A DNA stretch of 32,275 nt from IMG/VR virus record IMGVR_UViG_3300028364_000096, positions 1 through 32,275 of that record. One strand, written 5' to 3'. Below are positions 16,217-21,910 of this stretch, piece by piece (position 1 is the stretch's first letter; each line of letters begins with the position of its first letter). Below the pieces are notes generated by a model. That model was not told the DNA's origin and ran no database searches. It saw nothing but the letters and a program-made list of their open reading frames with translations. This DNA comes from a virus. The position numbers and the translations under genes were made by a program.

Positions 16217-16256
16217 AGTATAGCAAGTGTTGCTGAATATGCAAGCAACTGTTGCT
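16217..16256 (-). promoter_or_regulatory. Early promoter with paired palindromic operators (site C)
   Basis: Minus strand -35 TTGCAT (16239-16244), spacer 16, -10 TATACT (16217-16222) with TGC extension. Perfect palindromes AGCAAGTGTTGCT (16222-16234) and AGCAACTGTTGCT (16244-16256), centres 22 bp apart. Drives the recombination unit. Confidence 0.72.
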
Positions 16257-16264
16257 GTGGATAA

Positions 16265-16684
16265 TTATTTGCTCATCTTTGCAGTGAGTGCTTTCACACC
16301 AGCGGAAATAGTTGGATTGCTTTTGACAGCACGCAATTCTGCAATCACCTCACTGTATTTTCGCTCAAGCAACTGAGGATTGTTGGCAGCAAGTGACTCA
16401 CGCACATATCCAGTGATGGCAGCCTGATGGTTTTTGTATTTTGATTTGAGTGGTGTCACCTCTTGCCAATCGTAGGCATCAAACCTGTGGCCATAATTCA
16501 CACCAATGGCGGCGTGCCAGTCAGGCACAACTGCGCTGATTTGCGTACCACTCACTGAGCCTGATCTGAAAGCCGCTTTGCCGCCAGTCATGTGGCACGC
16601 AATTGCTTTGATCAACTCATCCTCATCAATCGGAATGAAATTGTTTTGATCGTACCCTAGCTGAATTTTATATTTGTATTGCAT
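16265..16684 (-). CDS. Early protein, unknown
   Basis: 139 residues. The middle has PDWHAAIGVNYGHRFDAYDW and is rich in aromatic residues; the C-terminal third is helical. It follows the replication initiator by three bases and ends eight bases before the outer palindrome of promoter C, so it shares a transcript with the initiator. A replication accessory role is guessed from position only. Confidence 0.7.
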   Translation of the reverse strand: MQYKYKIQLGYDQNNFIPIDEDELIKAIACHMTGGKAAFRSGSVSGTQISAVVPDWHAAIGVNYGHRFDAYDWQEVTPLKSKYKNHQAAITGYVRESLAANNPQLLERKYSEVIAELRAVKSNPTISAGVKALTAKMSK

Positions 16685-16687
16685 AGG

Positions 16688-17419
16688 CTACATGAATACA
16701 GGCACTTTTTTTGCAGCAGCGCCATTATGCTTTGAAACAACCTGATCACGCCAAGTGGCATATTGAGTCCACAACTGATTTGGTGTGGTGATCTTGGTGA
16801 TGTACTCAGTTTTGTTTGTTTTCGGCAAAATGGTTTTCACGATATTCAACACGGCCTCAAAGCCATATTGCTCAATCAAATCATCACAGGCTTGGCGCTG
16901 CACTTTGTGGCCGTACATGCGTTTGCACGCAGGATTGATTTCAACAAATGCCTCAATGATCTCAGCGCCAAGTGGATTGTGTTTTGGTGTGGTTTCCTCA
17001 GCAGCTGTGCTGCTGGTAATATCTGTTGTACTCTCTTGTGTACTCTCTGTTATAGAAACGTCAGTTTCTAGCGTTTCAGAAAAGCGAGTTTCTAGCGTTT
17101 GGAAAAGTAAGTTTCTTACCTTTGGAAAAGCAACCCTATAGTGCAGCGTTGGTTTGCCATTTGCTTTCAGCACTTTGGTTTCCAATACACCCATTTTTTT
17201 GAGTTTTCCCCTTGCGTTGTCTTGCTGGTATCGTGACAGGCAGGTTTCATTTTCAATTTCATTTTTCGTTTTATAAATGAATCCATCTTTGCGGCTACCT
17301 TTGTCACTCCAATACATCAGTTGCTGCAAATAAATTGCCTCATTGATGCCACCTAGTACCTTTGCCAGTGCTGGATAAAAAGCCACAGGCCGCTTGAGAA
17401 AATCTTGCAAGTTATTCAT
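16688..17419 (-). CDS. Replication initiator / helicase-loader-like protein
   Basis: 243 residues. The N-terminus (FYPALAKVLGGINEAIYLQQLMYWS pattern; landmark residues 14-40) reads as the winged helix of phage replication proteins that resemble O/DnaD types, followed by CLSRYQQDNARGKL, a likely recognition helix. The centre (100-150) is a Ser/Thr/Glu-rich linker encoded by tandem DNA repeats, and the C-terminus has a DnaD-like helical part (YGFEAVLNIVKTILPKTNK). The ATG at 17419 overlaps the upstream stop. Origin binding is inferred from the repeats within the gene, as in lambda O. Confidence 0.75.
   Translation of the reverse strand: MNNLQDFLKRPVAFYPALAKVLGGINEAIYLQQLMYWSDKGSRKDGFIYKTKNEIENETCLSRYQQDNARGKLKKMGVLETKVLKANGKPTLHYRVAFPKVRNLLFQTLETRFSETLETDVSITESTQESTTDITSSTAAEETTPKHNPLGAEIIEAFVEINPACKRMYGHKVQRQACDDLIEQYGFEAVLNIVKTILPKTNKTEYITKITTPNQLWTQYATWRDQVVSKHNGAAAKKVPVFM
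17028..17051. repeat. Two tandem 12-bp repeats next to the iterons
   Basis: GTACTCTCTTGT is followed at once by GTACTCTCTGTT inside the initiator gene, 12 bases before the three longer repeats. May be part of the origin, or only the trace of a Thr-Gln-Glu-Ser repeat in the linker. Confidence 0.45.
17064..17133. repeat. Three iteron-like direct repeats (candidate replication origin)
   Basis: Three tandem units: 17064-17087 (24 bp), 17088-17110 (23 bp) and 17111-17133 (23 bp), each of the form GTTTCTAGCGTTT-(1-2)-GAAAAG-NNA, the third with four bases changed or fewer in the first half. The 23-bp unit is not a multiple of three, so the third copy is read in another frame than the first two. Conservation is therefore of DNA, as expected for initiator binding sites. 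Confidence 0.6.
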
Positions 17420-17900
17420 GATCAATATATTTATTTTTTATAATTTCCAAATCACCATCATTCAACAAAAACCACTCACCCCTGTGGCGTTTGTGTTCAA
17501 AAAACTGATGCAAATCACTTTCAATCTGAATATAATCATCAACAGGAAATTCAAATACTACCTGAAAGCCGTTTGGATTTTCAGTGACATATTTTTTCTG
17601 CCTGCTTGCAATGTTTTTTGTGCGGCCAATTTTATAGTATATGCCCTGCCTGTACACATAGACAAAACCAGCAACTGGCTCTTTTTCAATTTTGAATTCT
17701 GAATCAACTAAATTTGATTCAACCTCATAATTTATTTGCGTGATCTCACTAGCTGGAATTTCCAATAATGATTCAAGCGCTTTGATGCATCTTTTTATTT
17801 TTTCCTCAGATGGAAACTGAGCGCCATTGAGTGAAATTTCCACATCGCCCTTTTCATCAAAGTGAAAAAATGGCGCTGATGGCAGCATTGAATATGACAT
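17412..17900 (-). CDS. GIY-YIG superfamily protein (T5orf172 / MUG113 type)
   Basis: 162 residues from the ATG at 17900; a TTG at 17924 would add eight. The C-terminal half matches the T5orf172 type: GFVYVYRQ (78-85), YYKIGRTK (88-95), Arg100, Glu127, His131 and GEWF (141-144). These residues belong to the GIY-YIG nuclease core, though activity of this branch is rarely shown. The N-terminal half is unfamiliar. It leads the replication transcript downstream of a structured intergenic region, so it may be a regulator or a DNA-processing enzyme. Confidence 0.8.
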   Translation of the reverse strand: MSYSMLPSAPFFHFDEKGDVEISLNGAQFPSEEKIKRCIKALESLLEIPASEITQINYEVESNLVDSEFKIEKEPVAGFVYVYRQGIYYKIGRTKNIASRQKKYVTENPNGFQVVFEFPVDDYIQIESDLHQFFEHKRHRGEWFLLNDGDLEIIKNKYIDHE

Positions 17901-17935
17901 TTCATTGTATTTAGTTACTAACAATCAAGCCTATA

Positions 17936-17971
17936 GACTGATTGTGTGCAATTAGTTACAATGAATCAGTC
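17936..17971. promoter_or_regulatory. Inverted repeat GACTGATT / AATCAGTC
   Basis: Eight-bp arms at 17936-17943 and 17964-17971 with a 20-base spacer, just before the GIY-YIG/initiator unit. It could be an operator for the replication transcript. A related TTAGTTAC string occurs twice in the same stretch (about 17921 and 17952). Confidence 0.45.
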
Positions 17972-17996
17972 TTGCGGGCAGCTTGATAAATCAATC

Positions 17997-18027
17997 ATAC
18001 CAGTTTCATTTGAAACTGGTATTTTTG
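17997..18027 (+). terminator. Intrinsic terminator oriented to the plus strand
   Basis: ATACCAGTTTCA at 17997-18008 pairs perfectly with 18011-18022, two-base loop, followed on the plus strand by a T run. On the minus strand no T run follows, so it does not serve the annotated genes. Confidence 0.6.
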
Positions 18028-18053
18028 TTATGTTGATAACGTGTGCAAAACTC

Positions 18054-18084
18054 AAAAAAATACCAGCGCAGGGGAGTGCGCTGG
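18054..18084 (-). terminator. Strong intrinsic terminator after the 55-residue gene
   Basis: CCAGCGCA (18063-18070) pairs with TGCGCTGG (18077-18084), six-base loop, followed on the minus strand by TATTTTTTT. It isolates the accessory genes from the replication unit downstream. Confidence 0.85.
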
Positions 18085-18092
18085 CTTTTATT

Positions 18093-18260
18093 TCACAGCA
18101 AATCTGATGCTGCTGGCGGTAGCGGCAAATCAAGCTGCTGCCATGTGAGGCTCTTGAGCCAAATACGCACCTGCATTTTCGCAGGTTTGTTTTGGTGGCG
18201 GCGCTTTTTGCGCTTGGCCAATTGGCCTTTGGTCAATGAGTGCTTTGGTTTGTGTGCCAT
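18093..18260 (-). CDS. Very basic 55-residue protein with Shine-Dalgarno-like site
   Basis: 55 residues starting MAHKPKHSLTKGQLAKRKKR, strongly basic in the first half and hydrophobic/Pro-rich at the end. A GAAAGGATG string (purine core AAAGGA) lies about nine bases before the ATG, a rarity in this genome where leaderless starts dominate. It lies between two hairpins/terminators and has a possible -10 TAGAAT about 40 bases upstream, so it looks like an independently expressed accessory gene. The frame continues further upstream through a terminator, which I reject. Nucleic-acid binding is possible from charge. Confidence 0.55.
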   Translation of the reverse strand: MAHKPKHSLTKGQLAKRKKRRHQNKPAKMQVRIWLKSLTWQQLDLPLPPAASDLL

Positions 18261-18303
18261 TGGATCACATCCTTTCTGTTGGTGAACGTCTACTTTTATT
18301 CTA

Positions 18304-18340
18304 CCAAACAAAATCACACCAGTTCGCAGTGGTGTGATTT
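18304..18340 (-). terminator. Hairpin before the 55-residue gene (attenuator or terminator)
   Basis: AAATCACACCA (18311-18321) pairs perfectly with TGGTGTGATTT (18330-18340). On the minus strand TGTTTGG follows, a weak T run. It sits 45 bases after a stronger terminator, directly before the promoter of the basic-protein gene. Confidence 0.5.
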
Positions 18341-18384
18341 CGCCCAATCGCTCAAAATCCTGAGCATAGCAACGTCTTGCCTGT

Positions 18385-18438
18385 AAAAAAGATTGTGAGT
18401 GGTGACAGTGATTGCGTAGCAGGGCAATCTCACTCACA
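18385..18438 (-). terminator. Branched intrinsic terminator after the 3D-domain gene
   Basis: Outer arms TGTGAGTG/CACTCACA (18431-18438 with 18394-18401) enclose an inner stem GATTGC/GCAATC, and six T follow on the minus strand (18385-18390). Confidence 0.7.
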
Positions 18439-18451
18439 GATCAATTATACA

Positions 18452-19000
18452 TCACCAGTGAATCAAAACGGTTGCTGATTCTCTATGCACCTCAAAAGGG
18501 CAATCCATATCTTTGTCACAGCTGATGTCAAAGCGATTATCAAAGCGTGGGTGAGTTCGATCCATGCACTCATAACTTTTGCCGCCAATTGTCACCCACG
18601 TGTGCAGCGGAATTCTGCGTGGGCATGAGGTTGCATCAGTGCGGCCACAAATGTTTCCACCAGCTGCAATGCAAGGTGTTGAATCAGTCTGAGCCTCCAA
18701 GCTATTGAACCCTGTTATTTTTGCAATCACTGTTTCAACAAAATCTGAAATTGGCACAGGGGACTGAGGCGGCTCAAATTGAGCTGTGCTGGTAGCAATC
18801 GGCTCAGGCTCATCAATTATCACATCAGGCTCAAACGCCTCAGGCTGCTCATCCTGTGTTGCCACAGGTGATGTGAGTGAGGTGGCTATGTGTGGAATCA
18901 TCAGTGCTGCGATAATGGCAGCAACTGTTGCTAGTTTGTATTTCATAATTGCAATTATTGCAGGTGGTGTTGGCAGTGCCAGCACCTCAATCATTCTCAT
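18452..19000 (-). CDS. Secreted 3D-domain (RlpA-like double-psi beta-barrel) protein
   Basis: 182 residues if read from the ATG at 19000, 164 from the ATG at 18946 (MKYKLATVAAIIAALMIPHIAT), which gives a cleaner signal peptide. A TATAAT 14 bases before 19000 favours the longer form. After a Pro/Glu-rich linker (about 50-85), the C-terminal part has SCPRRIPLHTWVTIGGKSYE and DRTHPRFDNRFDIS, the pattern of 3D domains seen in cell-wall-acting proteins such as lytic transglycosylases and Rpf-like factors. Five or more Cys suggest disulphides. It has its own promoter and terminator, like a moron gene. It probably acts outside the host membrane on peptidoglycan. Confidence 0.78.
   Translation of the reverse strand: MRMIEVLALPTPPAIIAIMKYKLATVAAIIAALMIPHIATSLTSPVATQDEQPEAFEPDVIIDEPEPIATSTAQFEPPQSPVPISDFVETVIAKITGFNSLEAQTDSTPCIAAGGNICGRTDATSCPRRIPLHTWVTIGGKSYECMDRTHPRFDNRFDISCDKDMDCPFEVHRESATVLIHW
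18920..18932. promoter_or_regulatory. Perfect AGCAACTGTTGCT palindrome at the start of the 3D gene
   Basis: Identical to the outer site of promoter C. It lies inside codons for ATVA, 14 bases after the ATG at 18946. It may be an additional binding site or a coincidence of codon use. Confidence 0.3.
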
Positions 19001-19014
19001 TTTGTTGCCTCATC

Positions 19015-19045
19015 ATTATACCCTAGCGCTACCCCCTACCCCACC
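19015..19045 (-). promoter_or_regulatory. Promoter of the 3D gene with G-rich upstream tract
   Basis: Minus strand: GGTGGGGTAGGGGGTAG then CGCTAGGG directly before TATAAT (19015-19020). Four G runs within 25 bases could form a two-layer quadruplex where a -35 box would be. No -35 box is seen. Confidence 0.45.
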
Positions 19046-19197
19046 GCTGTGTGTATCAAATTTTGCATTTTAGATCTGATTCTCAGTACCTCGGCAGGGC
19101 AGGGGAGTGCAAAAAGCGTTGTATAAAGCCATATATTCAACCAGCGTAAACAAGCGCAAATCAGCGCAAAAAATATCAGGGGAGTGGTTGTGTGCAT
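19036..19197 (-). CDS. Possible 53-residue hydrophobic protein
   Basis: An open frame MHTTTPLIFFALICACLRWL... of 53 residues with a hydrophobic N-terminal half. It lies in the 310-base stretch between the holin-side genes and the 3D gene. It has no clear ribosome site or close -10 box and overlaps the short repeats, so it may be chance. Otherwise this stretch (19001-19310) holds two hairpins, the short repeats and the 3D promoter. Confidence 0.25.
   Translation of the reverse strand: MHTTTPLIFFALICACLRWLNIWLYTTLFALPCPAEVLRIRSKMQNLIHTAVG
19141..19170. repeat. Three 10-bp direct repeats (NNAGCGYAAA)
   Basis: CCAGCGTAAA, CAAGCGCAAA and TCAGCGCAAA follow each other with a period of one helical turn in non-coding DNA. 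Such spacing suits cooperative protein binding. A related CAGGGGAGTG string occurs at 19177-19186, 19100-19109 and 18069-18078. Confidence 0.45.
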
Positions 19198-19221
19198 AAA
19201 ATCTCGGATAGACTAGACAGC

Positions 19222-19251
19222 AAAACAGCGCTCACATTGCTGTGTGCGCTG
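19222..19251 (-). terminator. Strong intrinsic terminator ending the late/lysis transcript
   Basis: On the minus strand CAGCGCACACA pairs with TGTGAGCGCTG around a GCAA tetraloop (one A-A mismatch), followed by TTTTGCTGT. Confidence 0.85.
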
Positions 19252-19275
19252 CCCTGCTGATTGAGTAAACAACCA

Positions 19276-19301
19276 TTGAGAAGCCAATTGCTTGGCCTCA
19301 A
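19276..19301 (-). terminator. Weak hairpin terminator directly after the 87-residue gene
   Basis: TTGAGGCCAA pairs with TTGGC-TT-CTCAA around a GCAA loop with a two-base bulge. The T run (TGGTTGTTT) is poor. It stands in series with the stronger terminator 25 bases downstream. Confidence 0.45.
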
Positions 19302-19310
19302 CAGTATACC

Positions 19311-19574
19311 CTATTTTGCTGCTTTCTTTGCAGTCTTTTTTGCCACAACTTTCTTTGGCTCATCAGCCTCATCAGCTGTTGTTTCAGTTTCCTCAACTGG
19401 CTCAGCAACACCTTTGTTGCCCTCAGCAATCTTGATTCCACCAACTGTGTTTTTGTCCATGCCAGTGAGTTTCTTGTACTCAGTAGCAGTGACTGTTTTC
19501 CCTACCATCGCTGCATCAACGCCATAGGTTGTTACATCCTCAGCGCTGATAGTTGTATAATTTTCTGTTGCCAT
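19311..19574 (-). CDS. Small protein with Lys/Ala-rich tail, unknown
   Basis: 87 residues. The N-terminal half is Thr/Val-rich (ENYTTISAEDVTTYG and VTATEYKKLTGMD), a middle acidic stretch follows, and the end is basic (KKVVAKKTAKKAAK). Last gene of the late transcript, behind the holin-like gene. Perhaps a virion or DNA-associated protein; no family recognised. Confidence 0.7.
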   Translation of the reverse strand: MATENYTTISAEDVTTYGVDAAMVGKTVTATEYKKLTGMDKNTVGGIKIAEGNKGVAEPVEETETTADEADEPKKVVAKKTAKKAAK

Positions 19575-19583
19575 AAAATTTAT

Positions 19584-19931
19584 TTAGCCATTGATTTGTA
19601 AATCCTCACGTATGACTGGCTGAGCCACAAATGATTCTGATTTCTTTGGATTGTTGCGGCTGGCAAAATTGCCAAAAAAGTCATTGACATAATTTGAGCC
19701 ACGGCCAATCACCAGCCCTGTGATCACTACCCCTGCAAACGGTACAGGTGAGGTGATCCCAAATACTACATTCAACCCGTCAAGATTGAATACCGCTGCC
19801 ACAATAATACCAGCAGCAAGTGCTATGTATTTGAGGTACGGTTGTGATTTTGCATTGCCATTGTCAAAGATGTATTCAATCAACCCCTCAACAAAGACAG
19901 CAAACATGAATATAATTGCAATTATTTCCAT
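19584..19931 (-). CDS. Holin-like membrane protein
   Basis: 115 residues with three hydrophobic segments at about 3-18, 31-48 and 56-77, and a polar C-terminal tail. Size, membrane layout and location three bases after the amidase stop fit a class I holin that releases or activates the lysin. No holin family motif is recognised, so the call is by context. Confidence 0.65.
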   Translation of the reverse strand: MEIIAIIFMFAVFVEGLIEYIFDNGNAKSQPYLKYIALAAGIIVAAVFNLDGLNVVFGITSPVPFAGVVITGLVIGRGSNYVNDFFGNFASRNNPKKSESFVAQPVIREDLQING

Positions 19932-19934
19932 AGT

Positions 19935-21281
19935 CTAATTTTTATCTAGTAATGCACGCCGCTGCAACTCAGCAATGATGCCAAGCACCAGTTGCATCAG
20001 CACAGCGGTATCAAATGCCTCAAACGTATTTGCAGGCAACTGAGGCGCTGGCTGTGGCGCATGAATTGGCACAGCAGGCGGCAACTCAGGTGATGGCTCA
20101 CGATCACCTGCAAGGCCATCAAGCACTTGCAGGCGGTAATTCAACACCTCTTTTGGTTTCACAGTGTAAGTCTCACAGTGGGCAAATACATTGGCAGCTG
20201 TATACATCACGCCTGTGTGCTGGCCAATGTATTTCAGCAGGCCAATTCCAGCAGCTGCCTGCGCTGGTGTGAGGCTTTGGTGGCCATTTCTAGCAAACGC
20301 AATACCAATACTTTGTTTGTTTGGATTGATTGCACCAAAGAATTCAACGGCTCTTTGAGTCATGAGACTATTCCCAGCACCATCCTTGGTTACACCAGCG
20401 TGCCATGAGGATTTTCCAAATGGTACAAGCTGGTATATTTTGCCATCAGCGGCCACAATGAAATGGTATGAAAGCTCAATCTGATCCAACCAAGCCCACG
20501 ATCCCAATCCTGAATCATCACCAAGCGTAGTGTGTAAGATGATTGATTTTGGTGTATTGCCCTCCCACCATTGCGGCACACCATCAGTGTATTTATCATC
20601 AAGCAACTTTTGCTCAATGTTGAGGCCATAATCACGCACAGGAATTGGCTCACGTGTATCAATCTCAGGCAATCGCCCCCACGGCATACTGCGCCAGCCA
20701 AGCACTGGTGTTGGTGTGCGCTGCCATCGCTTTGGTTTGTCTTTGCGCTCTTGCGCTTTGGTCAGCAATTTTGCGTATCCATAAAAGTGGTAATGAGTCC
20801 ACGCAAAAGCTGATGTGCCTTTGCCACCCATATCAAACAAATCAGCAAAGCCGTGAGTCCCCTCATGCCATGTGCCAATGGTTGCCTCAGCCATTTCACT
20901 CACAGGTGATTCATAGCGCTGGCTGTTTTGGTATCGTGAGCGCTCACCCCAGCGGCCATAGGATATAACTTGGCCACCAACCAACCGTGACTGGCCATAC
21001 AGTGTTGGCCTGATGCCAGCCTTTTTCCATTCAAAGTCATTGAGGTCAAGGTGTACCCAATGATAATTCAGTTTGTTGATGTATTCCTTGAGCCATTTTT
21101 CATCAATATCAGCATCACTCTCAAGCACTAGCTCATCAAGAATATCCTCAAATTGCGCAAACTCAGTTTCCACACGCAACTGATTTGGAATTGCACACGC
21201 CTCAGATACTGCCATTTGCTCATCAAGCAAAGTTTGGTTGATCTCATGTGGTGTGATAACTAGCCGCTTGAGTGTTTTCAT
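19935..21281 (-). CDS. Endolysin: N-terminal HExxH domain plus N-acetylmuramoyl-L-alanine amidase (Amidase_2)
   Basis: 448 residues. The Amidase_2 domain spans about 230-395: IILHTTLG with His250, YHFIVAADGKIYQLV, WHAG, SIGIAF, and AHCETYTVKPKE with His368. Glu378 stands where other members have a zinc-binding Asp or Cys. The first 200 residues are separate and contain HEGTH (139-143), an HExxH zincin signature, followed by THYHFYGYA, which could give a further ligand. A Pro-rich linker (395-418) and a hydrophobic helix (426-439) close the protein. So it may hold two metal enzymes. The TGCTATAAT six bases before the ATG indicates a leaderless mRNA. Confidence 0.87.
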   Translation of the reverse strand: MKTLKRLVITPHEINQTLLDEQMAVSEACAIPNQLRVETEFAQFEDILDELVLESDADIDEKWLKEYINKLNYHWVHLDLNDFEWKKAGIRPTLYGQSRLVGGQVISYGRWGERSRYQNSQRYESPVSEMAEATIGTWHEGTHGFADLFDMGGKGTSAFAWTHYHFYGYAKLLTKAQERKDKPKRWQRTPTPVLGWRSMPWGRLPEIDTREPIPVRDYGLNIEQKLLDDKYTDGVPQWWEGNTPKSIILHTTLGDDSGLGSWAWLDQIELSYHFIVAADGKIYQLVPFGKSSWHAGVTKDGAGNSLMTQRAVEFFGAINPNKQSIGIAFARNGHQSLTPAQAAAGIGLLKYIGQHTGVMYTAANVFAHCETYTVKPKEVLNYRLQVLDGLAGDREPSPELPPAVPIHAPQPAPQLPANTFEAFDTAVLMQLVLGIIAELQRRALLDKN

Positions 21282-21287
21282 ATTTTT

Positions 21288-21305
21288 ATTATAGCATCAG
21301 TTGCT
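21288..21305 (-). promoter_or_regulatory. Leaderless promoter of the lysin gene with single operator-like site
   Basis: TATAAT at 21288-21293 with TGC extension, six bases before the ATG. AGCATCAGTTGCT (21293-21305) overlaps its edge in the same register as in sites A-D, with one mismatch to the palindrome; no second site or -35 box is visible. Confidence 0.55.
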
Positions 21306-21308
21306 GAT

Positions 21309-21908
21309 CTACCACTGCGCATCTCTGTTGGAAACAATAAATCCACCACTCTTTATTTCCTGAATCTTGCAACTTGCACCCTCAACATCAGCCAATGCTG
21401 GCGGGCAAATTTGCTGCTCACTCAAAATAAAACATGCCGCACTTGATACACGTGGCAACCGCACCGTTGGCTCAGTGAAATACCAGTCACTCACATTTTC
21501 AGTTACCTCAGGCACGTTCACATATCGTGATGATTCTGATTCATAAATATACGCAAATGTGCCATCAGCGTTGGCATCGCAAAACAAAATATCATTCCAA
21601 TGCACAAACGCTGATTCCTTTCTCACTGTGTATGATGTGAGCGCAATATCCTCAAAAGAATCAAAGATTGCTTTTTGCGGCATGATGGCAGTGTATTCGA
21701 TATAGTCACTGGCAGGCTTTGCGATCTCAGCCAAAATCAACTCTTGCTCAACCAACTCAGCCATTGCCATTTCATTTGCCTCAACACGATCCTCCCAATA
21801 ATCAACGGTATACACAACGCCAAACACCAAAAAGTACATGAATAAAGTGCCAAGCGCTCTATCCACAGTGATCCAATTCAGTATTTTTTTATTCAGTATT
21901 TTTTTCAT
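21309..21908 (-). CDS. Membrane-anchored protein, unknown
   Basis: 199 residues. A basic start (KKILNKKILNW) precedes one membrane segment at about 17-36 (ALGTLFMYFLVFGVVYTV); the rest lies outside the cytoplasm by the positive-inside rule. Four Cys in the C-terminal part could form disulphides. It lies directly upstream of the lysin and so may be a spanin-like or anti-holin-type partner, or a cell-surface protein. No domain recognised. The start contains a perfect 15-bp duplication. Confidence 0.7.
   Translation of the reverse strand: MKKILNKKILNWITVDRALGTLFMYFLVFGVVYTVDYWEDRVEANEMAMAELVEQELILAEIAKPASDYIEYTAIMPQKAIFDSFEDIALTSYTVRKESAFVHWNDILFCDANADGTFAYIYESESSRYVNVPEVTENVSDWYFTEPTVRLPRVSSAACFILSEQQICPPALADVEGASCKIQEIKSGGFIVSNRDAQW
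21876..21905. repeat. Perfect tandem 15-bp duplication
   Basis: ATTCAGTATTTTTTT occurs twice in a row. It encodes the repeat KILNK at the start of the membrane protein, doubling the basic N-terminal patch. Confidence 0.85.
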
Positions 21909-21910
21909 AA

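Larger units (their letters stand above)
17934..18027 (+). ncRNA. Candidate plus-strand small RNA with own promoter and terminator
   Basis: Plus strand: -35-like TAGACT (17934-17939), 17-base spacer, -10 TACAAT (17957-17962), then about 60 bases ending in a perfect 12-bp stem (17997-18008 with 18011-18022) followed by TTTTTG. All genes are on the other strand, so this RNA would be antisense to the leader of the replication transcript. Sequence-only evidence. Confidence 0.4.

Noticed and set aside
17028-17133. CRISPR-like array
   Set aside because: The repeats abut without unique spacers and are inside a coding sequence; iterons explain them better.
18093-18437. 114-residue reading of the basic protein gene
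   Set aside because: The upstream half runs through two hairpin terminators and lacks a start signal; the internal ATG at 18260 has a Shine-Dalgarno-like site.
18300-18450. Possible tRNA suggested by GTTCGCA in a loop
   Set aside because: No cloverleaf can be drawn; the loop belongs to an 11-bp hairpin.
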